DNA from: Tetrastigma voinierianum
Taxonomy: Eukaryota; Streptophyta; Magnoliopsida; Vitales; Vitaceae
Direction: 5' to 3'
NCBI GenBank assembly: GCA_016808115.1
Contig: JAEQBH010000193.1
Span: 1,364,001-1,428,000, forward strand
DNA length: 64,000 nucleotides
In this document: one piece after another, positions 34,377-44,677 of the stretch
How positions within the stretch are numbered: the first letter of the stretch is position 1
Layout: each line of letters starts with the position of its first letter
Notes under the pieces: model-generated
Database searches by the model: none
What the model was told of the DNA's origin: nothing
What the model saw: the letters and a program-made list of their open reading frames with translations, nothing else
Position numbers and translations under genes: made by a program

Positions 34377-37213
34377 TTACCCTTCCATTGCATTTTCCAG
34401 ATTGACATAGATCTCTTCATCTAGATTCTCCCATAAGTTTGCATCACCACTGATGTAGGACATTTCTGGTGAATCTGCCCAAAGCTGGTTTATAAAATTT
34501 TGTTCTTTAGAGGTTATAAAAATTTTTGGGTTCAAAATTTTTTCTAAAGGCTCAGTTCTCCAAATGGACTTAGTTTCGGTTTCTCCAATAAGATAAAAAT
34601 TTTTATTTTTGGTTTTTCTAAAATAAAAAATTTGAAAATCTCTATGTATACTATAATATAAGGGAAAATCATTTTGACGGGTCATTTCCCATTCTGGTTT
34701 TTATTGAAGTACTAAAGGTTCTTTATTGTGTTTTATATAAACATGATGATAAGAAGGGACTGTGGTTCCATCAGTTTTAAATAAAGGTGGAATGGCTTCA
34801 AAAGAAATATCTACAAAATTCTCAGTTCTACAAAGATACTCTACAATGGTTTTTAATTTTTTAGGAAAGTTCTTAGGGATTTGATAACTACTGGTTAAAA
34901 ATATATTTTTCAAAATCCCTTGATCCATCATTTCAGGGATGAGTTCAAAATATATATTTTTTAATCTAAAATAGACATATTTACATAAGAAATGTAATCA
35001 ACAAAAAATAAATCAGGATCATGATAAGCCATATATCTTGGTTTAATTCCACAGTTTTTTGTTCTTAATTGTTCATTCAAAAGACACTGGTTCTTAAGGA
35101 CTTTTTCATTATGTTTTTGCAAAGAGAAAGACTCTATTATATCATAAATATTAGACCCGAACTTGTTTTTAATTACAAGTTTTTCAAATTGTTTGGTAAG
35201 AATAGTTGTTTTTCTAATCATATTAATTAACTCGGTTTTATTAACATTGTTCAAAGAGACTAATTTAGTTTCTAATTCCTTAATAAGGTTTTCTTACTTT
35301 TCCTGGTTTTTAATCATTTGGAATTTTTTGGTTTCTAAAACAACAAACTGGTTTTGTAAATTTTGAAGATGTTGGGTTAGAGCTGAAATGGTTTTTCCAT
35401 AAGCATATTCTAGGTTTTGGTTATTAAAGTTTTGAGGTTTTAAAGACCAAAGGTTATCTACAATTACTTTATGTTCTTCAAAAAGGTTTTGAGAATACAA
35501 AGACTGAAATTGAAGGTTTAGGTTTAAAACTTCATTTAAATTAACGGTTCCAAATTGAAAAGCTTTTGCTTTTGAAATTCTCCTTTGAGCCTTGTTCCTG
35601 TAAACAAATGTTAGCCATAAATAATTAAATCATTTATAAAAATTTTCCTACTTAACTAATCTCTACAAAGTTTTTCTTCTAAATTATTGGTTAAAAGAAT
35701 TCCTCCATTTCATCATCTAAACTATATATATTAGAATTATCACTCTCAAAATCTAATTCACTAATACTTTCTTCATTTTCACTATCTATTTTGTACTCAT
35801 TTATTAAGTTGATTTTAACTTGAGTTTTTCTAGTTCGTTCATTTGACAATTTTTTAAGTTCAGGACATTCATATTTTATATGACCTTCTTCCCCACATAA
35901 ATAACATTTACATTGTTTTTTTTTGCTATAATTGGTTCTTCTTCTTTTTATCCAATATTTTCCAGGTTTTCTAAATTTTGTTTTAAAAGGTTGCTATTTA
36001 TAATAGTTCTTGATTTTCTTCTAAAAGTTTGTTTATAGCTTTTCGGTTTTCTATACTCCCTGTATCTATTTTTACATCCCAAATCTAAATCTTCTCCTAA
36101 TTTTAATCTTTTATGAAGTTTTCGATTTAAATCTTGTTCTTTTATTTGACTTCTTTCTCCTATATTCAAACATTCATTTTCTAACCAATTTTTTACAAAT
36201 TATACTCTACTGCCTATATAAGGAGAGTTTTTATATTCAGAAGTTGAAAATTCATTACATAATCTAACTCCTACTGGTCCTTGTATTTTTAATATGTATT
36301 TATTCAAATATTCAGGTATTCGATCAATTTTAGCAAAAATTGCATATTTCCTAAATTTTTGTTCATATTCTTTTATATACGAAAGGTTAAACAATTTTAA
36401 TTGTTCAAATTTATAAAGATATAGTATAGGTTCATTTAAATCTTCTTGGGTTGTTCCTAAAAAATATAATTTTATAAGGTTTATAAACACAGATATACCA
36501 AAATTATTTTTAACTTCCTGAAAATAATTACTGTTTTCTTGTTCCTTGTTTCTAAAAAATTGCAATACAATTCCTGTAAGAGTGGTTTTACAATATTCAT
36601 ATATTTCTTGTTGGTTTTGGAAAGCTACTACTACACTAGCATAATTTAAAGATTGTTCCCAATTTTCTATGGTTTTTCTAAGATCACAAGTATTGTCTAT
36701 ATCTAAAATTGTTCCATATTCATGTATTGGTTACGAATAACTACTAGAAGGTTCTATATTTGTTTTCCATTGAGGGTCTTGTCTAATTATTTATGTTTTC
36801 ACATTTCCAAACTATTCTTCAATTTTTTTTTCATGTTTTTTTGTGATTTCAGTTATTTCATTTATATGTTCTTGTTTTTCTATAATATGTGGTTTGATTA
36901 TAAACTAGTTTATTACTTCTATATCTAAAATTTTTTTTAACTAAGTTTTTTTTATGAAGTTTTGTAATTATTTGGTCATCTGAATAATTTTTACACATTA
37001 TATCTATAAAGTTTTCTTGATCTATTGGTTCATCTAATAATTTTGGATTTTCAAATTCTTCTAACATTATATCAATTAATTATGGGTTTTTATATAAATT
37101 TTCTACAATTTCTATATTTAACAAAATTTCATTTTCTTCTACATTTACTCCATTAACATGTATAGATTCAGTTTCACTATCAGATTCTGGTTCTATATTT
37201 ATGGTTTTGTAAT
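34377..37213 (-). pseudogene. Pararetrovirus-like coat-protein-type ORF, copy 2 (broken)
   Basis: On the minus strand one long frame is visible, interrupted by stops and shifts. The order is: an acidic N-terminal part (about 37213-36860); a core resembling a coat or Gag capsid (36565-36200); an Arg/Lys-rich part (36169-35948); one CCHC knuckle (about 35920-35870); an acidic tail; a coiled-coil-like region (35500-35200); and a C-terminal domain of unknown type (35100-34377, words such as PRYMAYHDPD and SSYQIPKNFPKKLK). Capsid, basic stretch, then a CCHC knuckle fits caulimovirid coat proteins; a Gag of an unusual retroelement is the alternative. Stops near 34940 and 34700 and shifts elsewhere make it non-functional. 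Element D cuts its upstream end. Confidence 0.6.
35870..35925 (-). other. CCHC zinc knuckle of copy 2
   Basis: The pattern C-x2-C-x4-H-x4-C is intact here (CYLCGEEGHIKYEC) and also in copy 1 at 9056-9008, one of the few motifs conserved in both. It follows a Lys-rich run and precedes Pro-Glu-rich sequence. Such knuckles bind nucleic acid in coat and Gag proteins. Confidence 0.8.
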
Positions 37214-38271
37214 TGTAAAACCCGGGAAAATTCAAATTTTCTGAAAAGGGTAAAATGGTAATTTCGGTCAAAATCCAAAATTTTTCTAGATCTCGGATGA
37301 CAAAACAGACTTCAAAGTTGGAATCGTCTCGCGAAATCTAGCTACCACGTCAAATTTCGTCGAATTACGAGATAGTCGAAATTTCAAGTTTTTCGAGGCA
37401 CCAGGTGTCGGGTGTTGTAAAACGGCTCGTGAAAGACATGTGATGTGACAAAAAGTCACCTATTACATGTACCCATGTGACACGTGTTGCATGATTAGTG
37501 AGATGATGGAAATGAATGGCTTAGATTAATTAATGTGTCAAGTCACAACAGGACAAGATGGGAATTTTGCAAAGTTTAAGTGTATAAGACAAGAAACCAA
37601 GCGTCATCTTCTTCATTTTTGAAGACCAAAATCGATAGTAGTGGCTGGTTCGAGTTTTAGAGAGAGAGAGGCTCCTTCTCTCTAGATTTCTTCTTAGATT
37701 CGAATGGAGTCGGTTAAGCCCAGGGCCAAGAAGTAAAAGTTGTTCTACGGCGAGGGCTATGTGATTTTGATTTGGTGGAGTTCCAACAACTCTAAGAGGT
37801 AGGGATCTTTTCCTACTTGTGTTATTCTTTGGCTAAGAACCATGTGAATGATTAGGGATATTCTGAGGCTTGATTTAGCCGTAATTTCGATCTCAAAACA
37901 TTTGGTAGTGGAAAATCTCATTGTGTGGGCGTGAATAATTGCGAGCCAGGGTTTCAGCATTCACGTGATTTTGTTATTAATGATTTTGTGTGGTTTGGGT
38001 GATTCAAAATGAATTGCTTGATTGGTTAATTAGCCCATGTAGGCTAATTTTGAATTATTGTTGTAATTTGAATAACATGAATTATGTGAGTTAATTATGT
38101 TAGTATATACATGTTTTATATATTAGCATGAATATCTTGGAATTGTGTGAGAAATAATATGTTAATGCATGTAATTAAATGTGTTAACATGATATGGAAT
38201 TATATACAAATATAATTATGTGTAAACCATTGGAAATGAATTGTAATTATTTAAAAAGTGAAATTTAATTT

Positions 38272-40873
38272 TGTGACAACTACACGAAGCAGGGTCCCGT
38301 TGACCATTGTCAACTGCGGAAACCTGTGTGTCTCATATCATGAGACCCATACTTGAGTAAATGACCCAATAGGGCCCATCATCATTACTGTCCATGCAGT
38401 TTACAAGACCATACATTTCTATGAGCTTGGGATTTACTACATCACTCTTAATACAAAGCATATATTAAAACTAGTTCATTCTAATATATACATAAAACAA
38501 GAATCAAGGCCACAGTCCGGCCCGCTTCATAATCTCGGCCTCTAAGGAGCGCCATCTGCCTGTACCTGTCCTGTACCTGAAAGGGGGTCCCACGACGGGG
38601 TGAGCTAATGCCCAGTAGAGATAAATCCTACAAGGGCTATTTCCCACCTAGGTGCACATGCAAATGATCATTTCATAGTCAAACCAACAACCAATCCGTG
38701 CATACATGTTTTCCTATCATGAAAAAAAATCTACATGCATGTATGAGACGACACTCTACATGCCCCAAGTACCGGGTCAACCTCTGACCCACCACCCAAT
38801 GCAAGTGCCGATGGGAAATCAATATTGAGTCAGTCCCGACTCCCATCTCACAACCCGTAGTCTATGTGATGTTTATTTAATCGTTTCGTGTCTTTTTGGG
38901 CAACAAAACTTTTCGGGGTCTCACCGCGGGTCTCTTATATCCTCCGACATTTTTCGGGCTTTCACCGGTGGATCTGCTTTGTCTAACGGGTTTTGAGGGC
39001 TTATCACGAGGGGGAATTATCTATCACGCACTCATACCACATTTCATTTTCCATTTTATTTAACCTTTATGGAACTCAATTGGACTTAGTCCCATTCCCA
39101 AGCTCTGGAGTTCAACACAAATACGGTGCCATCGATTACCATGAACACACTTTCATGTAATGTGGTGTTCACAGCGCGCGATACAATGCAATTTGACACT
39201 GCACCTCGAACCCGCGAGCCAATGTATGAAGACCTCTACGCTGGACATTCTACCATGCACTATGTGTGCTATGAACACTCATGTCTAATGCACTACAACA
39301 TTTCATATATTTAACATATTAAGTCATGTTAATATTCCACATATTCAAATCAATACATCGCATAAGCATGCTACATCTTTCTATCATTAGTTCATTCCAC
39401 GTCGACACATCATTCAAGCATGTATTAAAATAATTCCAACCATTACTTAGGCAAGTAATGTCGCAATTCATGTTCTTGGGCAAGACATAGTTTTTAGTCA
39501 TGGCCCAATGCACCATAATTATTTCCATCTTTATCACATAATTTTACATGTTTAGCATCTCATTGAATTCATGGCAATAACACACATTAACCATTCCTGG
39601 CCATAAATCCGGCCATGCTTGGCCTAAGGAATAATCTGGACTTAGTCCAGAAAGTCCAGGTTTTGTAAATACCACACAAAACATCCAACACACAATTCCT
39701 TGCTCAGGCCATATGCGGTCCAAACATTCCGATTATAAGTAGGTGAAAGCGAGTTAGGAGCGAGCAGACTATGCCTCAACAGTCCGTGACCCAGGCCAAT
39801 GTTAAGTCTACATTTTGGCTGAGGACTTTATCTAATTAAATTCTAGACTCGACGAGCTTTCCGTAGAGTCAAGAGCAGCGTGGTCAGTTGGGCTGAAAGT
39901 TATGACCGTCAAAGTTGGCGACGATTCACAAGGGTGTGCGTTTTGGCACACCCGTTTCTCGATACGCTCGGGATTTTGCCATCCCGAACCACGATTAATC
40001 GGCCTCGGACAGTCCGAAACCCGTAAACGGTCTTTGATACCATCACCAAATCAAACAAACCACACAACATCAAATTCGCTCGGGCTTAGGACCAGAAACA
40101 GTAGGCCATTACGGCTAGGCGTAAACAGCCCAGAGTAGGAGGAAACACCTCTTGTAGCGCGATTCAGGTTTTTGCCGTCAGATGCCGCTCACTCACCATA
40201 ACCTCCTTCCTCTTCCTCTTTCTTTTTCCTCTTGCACCTCCCCTTTCCTCTTCTCTTTTCTTCTTTCCTTTCTCACCCTCATTTCACTCCCTTCCCTCGG
40301 CTTCCCTTTCCTCGGCTTTTCTTTCCTCCTCGTTCTCCTTTTCCCTTCCTCCTCCTCCTTGCTTTGCTACCACAATTTGAAGCTGCTTTGGCATGCGAAA
40401 TGGCGCCCATGCCTATGTTATAGCCTTCATGGTGAGCATGCATGTTACGACACATGGCTGCCATGTGTCTACCATGGCTTTGCCATGTGTCACACACATA
40501 TGGCTTGCCATGTGTCACACATCATGTCTTTGCCATGCATTGTGACACATGTTTACCATGTGTCCTCACATATTGCCATGTGTCTACATGGTTCGCCATG
40601 TGTCATCCACATGTTTCATGTGTGTGCATCCCATATTTCGCCATGTGTATTAAGCTCGACTCGCGCGTTTTCCGATACGTGAAATTCGTATCTCATAATT
40701 CAATGAAATTCGACTGGGTAGCTAATTTTCACGAGACGATTCCAACGGTGCAATCAGTTTTGTCATCCGAGATCTAGAAAAATTCCAACTTTTCTCCAAA
40801 CTATTTCGGTAAATTATCGTTTTGCCCCCTTTTTATCTAAAATTTTAAAATTAAAAATTTCACGGGTTTTACA
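38272..40873 (-). repeat. 3' LTR of element E
   Basis: The 2602-bp LTR contains the perfect near-end palindrome GTCTCATATCATGAGAC (38330-38346), a pyrimidine-rich block (about 40195-40370) and a CCATGTGTC minisatellite (40440-40660). It ends CACGGGTTTTACA, i.e. TGTAAAACCCGTG in element orientation. Confidence 0.88.
40440..40660. repeat. CCATGTGTC minisatellite in 3' LTR of E
   Basis: About eight irregular units contain GCCATGTGTC and ACACATG. The partner LTR has only two or three units (about 46855-46903). This difference accounts for most of the length gap between the LTRs. Confidence 0.8.
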
Positions 40874-40912
40874 CTCTCCCCCCCTTAAAAGAATTTCGTC
40901 CCGAAATTCACA
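40874..40912 (-). other. Polypurine tract of element E
   Basis: In element orientation the stretch reads CGGGACGAAATTCTTTTAAG followed by a G-rich run and GAGAG, directly before the LTR start. It is nearly identical to the tract of A. Confidence 0.9.
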
Positions 40913-41149
40913 CACATACACAAAATCAAACACATGCCATATCGATAGTCATTTTAAAACATTAATGACTGGAAAAAGCACCTTCCTTGTTGAACAAGAA
41001 GGGATAGTTGGCGCCACGGTGTCCTCGCTCTATGTCGCCTCCTCATTTGACCTGGTGCATCATGACATTTACAAGCCTCACGGTCTTGCCATGTAAAACC
41101 TGCTCTCGGCTATCCATGATACGTATTGGTCCCTCCTTGAAGGTCCCAT

Positions 41150-42560
41150 CTGCAACATCAACAAATTCTCCCCAATCCACTATATGAGTTGGATCTGGGG
41201 TGTGCTTCGAACATAGAGGCATTGAAACACCTCATGAGCGCTCGACAAACTTGGCGAGTGGCAGCTTACCGATGTCTGTCGCGCCCACTTTCGAGTACCT
41301 CGAAGGGTCCAATGTACCTTGGTGACATCTTCCCTCGTTTTTCGAATCTAATCACTCCTCTCTTAGGCATGCCTTGAAGACATGATCACCGCCTTGAACT
41401 CTAGAGGTCGGTGTCATTGCATGGCGTAACTCTTTTGCCGACTCTGTGGGTAGTAAGGAGACTCTTAGGATCATACCCACGCTTATGAGGTGTCTCCCAA
41501 TTAAATTGGACTAGTGATGGAGCTCTCCACCTTTGTCCGACATATCGGTGATCAGACATGGCCTCCCATAGAGGCCTCATGGGAGGCGCCATCCCGAATA
41601 CGCTGATAAGCTGTTGTGTGGCCCGAACTCTGCAGGAGCAAGGGTGCTCCTCCCGACTACCCTTGAGATCAGAGGTAGCATGCTCGCAGCATGTCCTCTA
41701 AAATCTTAATAGTTTGCTCTGATTGACCATCCGTTTGAGGATGAAAAGCGGTACTCATCGGCCAATTTGCGTCCCCATGGCCTTAAGGCTCTTCCAGGGT
41801 GGAGCCGTAAACCGAGGATCTGATCCGATACTATGGGCGGCTGGAACTCATGCGACCGTACTATCTCCCATTATCATACAACACAGTAGAATTCCTCGGT
41901 GTGAAGGTCATCCACACGGCCAAAAAATGTCTTGGGCTTAGTGGTGGTCCACTATAACCCATATCGCATCATGCTGCCGTGTCCTTGGCAAGTGAGTCCA
42001 CGAAGTCCATCGTGATGTGCTCCGGCTTCCACTCAGTTATCTCGATGGCTGGAGTAGTCACGCTGGCCTACGGTGCTACGACGCGACACATTGGCATGTG
42101 AGACACCGTCGGACAAAATCCCCGACATGCTTGTTCATCCCCCTCCAATAATACTGGCGACGAAGGTCATGATACATCTTCGTGCCACTGGATTACCTGA
42201 CGGTCGGGAGGCGATGGAACTCCACCGGGATCTCCTCCCATAAATCCGTCGGTAGGGGACCCGCGGCCCAGTCCACATCTGAAGACTACCATGCAGTAAT
42301 GGATGGCCCGGTATCGTCCGTGTACTGTTGTGTCGATTTTTGATAGATACTAGTTCTGCGTCCTGCTTTTTGGGACTCTATCCTCTGCTCGATGGGAGAC
42401 CGACGTAGCCATCATGCCCCAGGTACCTGGCACGCTCATCGTGGGTGCGGGCGGCCCCCTTGTCTCGAGGCATCCGCCACTCCACAGGGAAGCTAGCGCC
42501 ACTGTGGTACTCCACGTGACTTTTCGATGGCGCGCCCGACCACCACATTTGCCTTACGGG
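41150..42560 (-). pseudogene. Integrase remnant of element E
   Basis: Near 41370-41300 the minus strand encodes PKRGVIRFEK, the chromovirus integrase C-terminal signature, followed by shifted pieces ending near EVFQ. Farther upstream the core is heavily broken, and I can follow only short stretches. It parallels the integrase of A. Confidence 0.55.
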
Positions 42561-43010
42561 ATATTGTGCAAAGTCAAATGCGTGTCTTCCAAACTCATCC
42601 CTACGGTACCTCATGTTGAGGTCATTTAGCGTGAATGTATTCCAGGAACTTTTGTGGTCGAGAAAAACACCTCAGGCGCTCACCATATAGTAGTGGCGCC
42701 AAATCATCTTCAAGCGAAGGCTAGGGCAACTCACATGTCATGCATGGGGTGGTCTGTAAAGTGATTTCTTTCAGCGCCGAGAACCATAAGCCCGCGACCT
42801 TCGGGACTGCATCGAGACACGGTCAGTCCTTGAGCATCCATTTCTTTGCGCCTTACCTCCATCCTATGCGGGACTATTAGAATAGGATCTGAAGTAAGCC
42901 TCCTCTTTAATTCCTAGGCAGCTCGCTCACGTGAGTCATCCCATACAAACTTGACCTCCTTAGGGTCAATGCTGTCATGGCGGCCTAGGCGGGAGAAATC
43001 CTCATAAACC
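42560..43010 (-). pseudogene. RNase H remnant of element E
   Basis: Minus-strand pieces include VKFVWDDSRERAA.ELKRRL (start of the RT-RNase H connection) and LLYGERLRCFS...KFLEYI, which match WDD.CE.SFQELKRRL and YLYGE.FEVF.DHKSLKYI of gypsy elements. Frames shift between pieces. Confidence 0.6.
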
Positions 43011-43640
43011 TCTGTAATACCACATAATCCTAAGAAACTACGTATCTCGAATTGACTTGGTCTCTCAAACTCATCACAACCTCAAGCGCTTCCGGGTCAA
43101 CGACACACTTTGAAGGTGATACCAGCGTGTCCCAACCCGCCTCACAATGGCTCCTTCGCACTAACTGAGGAACTTGTACGGCCCAGTGATCCGCCCAAAG
43201 GCTGTTGTACGATTCTCAGTGATCCTCATACTCCGCCTTCGATTGGGAGTAGACGAGGATGTCATCGACAAAGACCACATAAATTGATCTAAATAAGGTT
43301 GGAACACCCTATTCATGTGAGGGCGACTTAATGAATGCACGGTAATTCGTCAATCAGAAGGCATCACGTAAACTAGAAAGTGCACATAAAAATCTGAAGG
43401 CATTGTCTTAGGATATCTGTCTCCTAACTCTCAATGATGGTAACTAGTCACGAGAGGGTTTATCTTGGGAGGTGGGCTCGCTCCTCTCAGTGATCAAATA
43501 AGTCATCAATCCTAGATTCAATGGATTACCAATTCTTGATTGTAACCCTATTCATTACATATAATGTTCATATTCTGAAAGGGTCTTGTCCTTCTTCTTA
43601 CATGGCTTCAGACTGGCGCCAAACGGTGAAGTGCTCGATC
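43010..43640 (-). pseudogene. Reverse transcriptase remnant of element E
   Basis: Read on the minus strand, the palm motif YVVFVDDILVYSQSKAEYED is intact at about 43290-43220, with the FVDD catalytic box. Upstream (43620-43440) are KKKDKTL and decayed copies of the CIDYRELN and PLPRIDDLFDQL stretches. It is a gypsy RT, not functional because of stops and indels. Confidence 0.72.
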
Positions 43641-44655
43641 CTAATGAAACCTTTGCTTGTTAACTCCTGTATCGGACGCTGAGCTCTTGCAACTCAAGCT
43701 AGGCACCATCCTATGCGGTGTAGAAATGGGCGGCGATCCCGGGATGCAACTCAATGCAGTCACATCCCTCGGTGGAGGTAATCCGTGCTTAATCGGAAAA
43801 AACCATCCGTGCTCGAAAACCACCGAGGTAAACTCATATCATGCACTCTCGTCCTCCCGGGGGTCAAGGCTAGCTAACACATCCAGCGCCCATGCCATAC
43901 GATGAATCATTACCTGGTATGGAACGAAGCATAAGTGCTATTCCCTTAAATACAACACAAGTACCGTCTGGTGTGTAGGTGGTAACTCTTATACGATCAC
44001 AATCTATGGCAACCCGATGTCTTGAGTCAACCGATCCATCAGGATGACCTCAGAACTCTAACATGTACATGATCGAAGGTCCGCCATGGTAGAATCCAGG
44101 GGTCTCTACCGCTCACATCCTGAAGCATGTCAGATCCAGTTTGCCAGCGCTAGTCCTTTGGGGAGGGAATTCGCATGTAGTGGCACCGATGCAAGGGTCG
44201 ACCTCTAAGCCCCCTTCCTACGCACCATACATAAATTGGCTGACAAGTTTAGAATCATTTCGTGTCCTACAATTAAGCGTTTTGTGTGTATGGGCCTAAT
44301 ATCTGAACCATCCATTCGTTTCTCGAACTCCTAAGGTTCGTTCTCGATCCTAGTGTTCGCATTTCCTATACTTAATCTCACCACGTATATAATTCACATA
44401 ATTTTGTAACATACAATCACGCACATAAAATAAAAAAGCATCTGAGAACTAAAACACCTGATGCATGCTTTGATGTCCCAATCTTGTCTTGTGAATACAG
44501 GTAACCTCTTACCTAGACCTTGATAACAAGCTATGATTTGGATATCAAGCACTGAGTATTCTAACTGACTCAGGCACGAGCCATACCAAAAATTGTGATG
44601 CTCCTAAACATTAACAAAAATGACCCTGGGCCATGCCCTGGCCTAGGTACTCATT
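43640..44655 (-). other. Decayed protease/gag region of element E
   Basis: This should encode protease and part of gag. No motif is clear enough to claim, and no frame longer than about 80 codons reads as protein. Confidence 0.3.
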
Positions 44656-44677
44656 ATACCTATTCACGATGCCAATT
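44655..44677 (-). other. Decayed primer-binding region of element E
   Basis: In element orientation AATTGGCATCGTGAATAGGTAT follows the LTR end. It parallels TTGGTATCAGAGCATAGGTAT of element A, so it is a mutated initiator-Met tRNA site. Confidence 0.6.

Noticed and set aside
40182..40682. 166-codon Leu/Phe/Ser-rich open frame resembling a membrane protein
   Set aside because: It is the translation of a pyrimidine-rich block and a CCATGTGTC minisatellite inside an LTR; the same block gives similar frames at 12236, 17243 and 46583.
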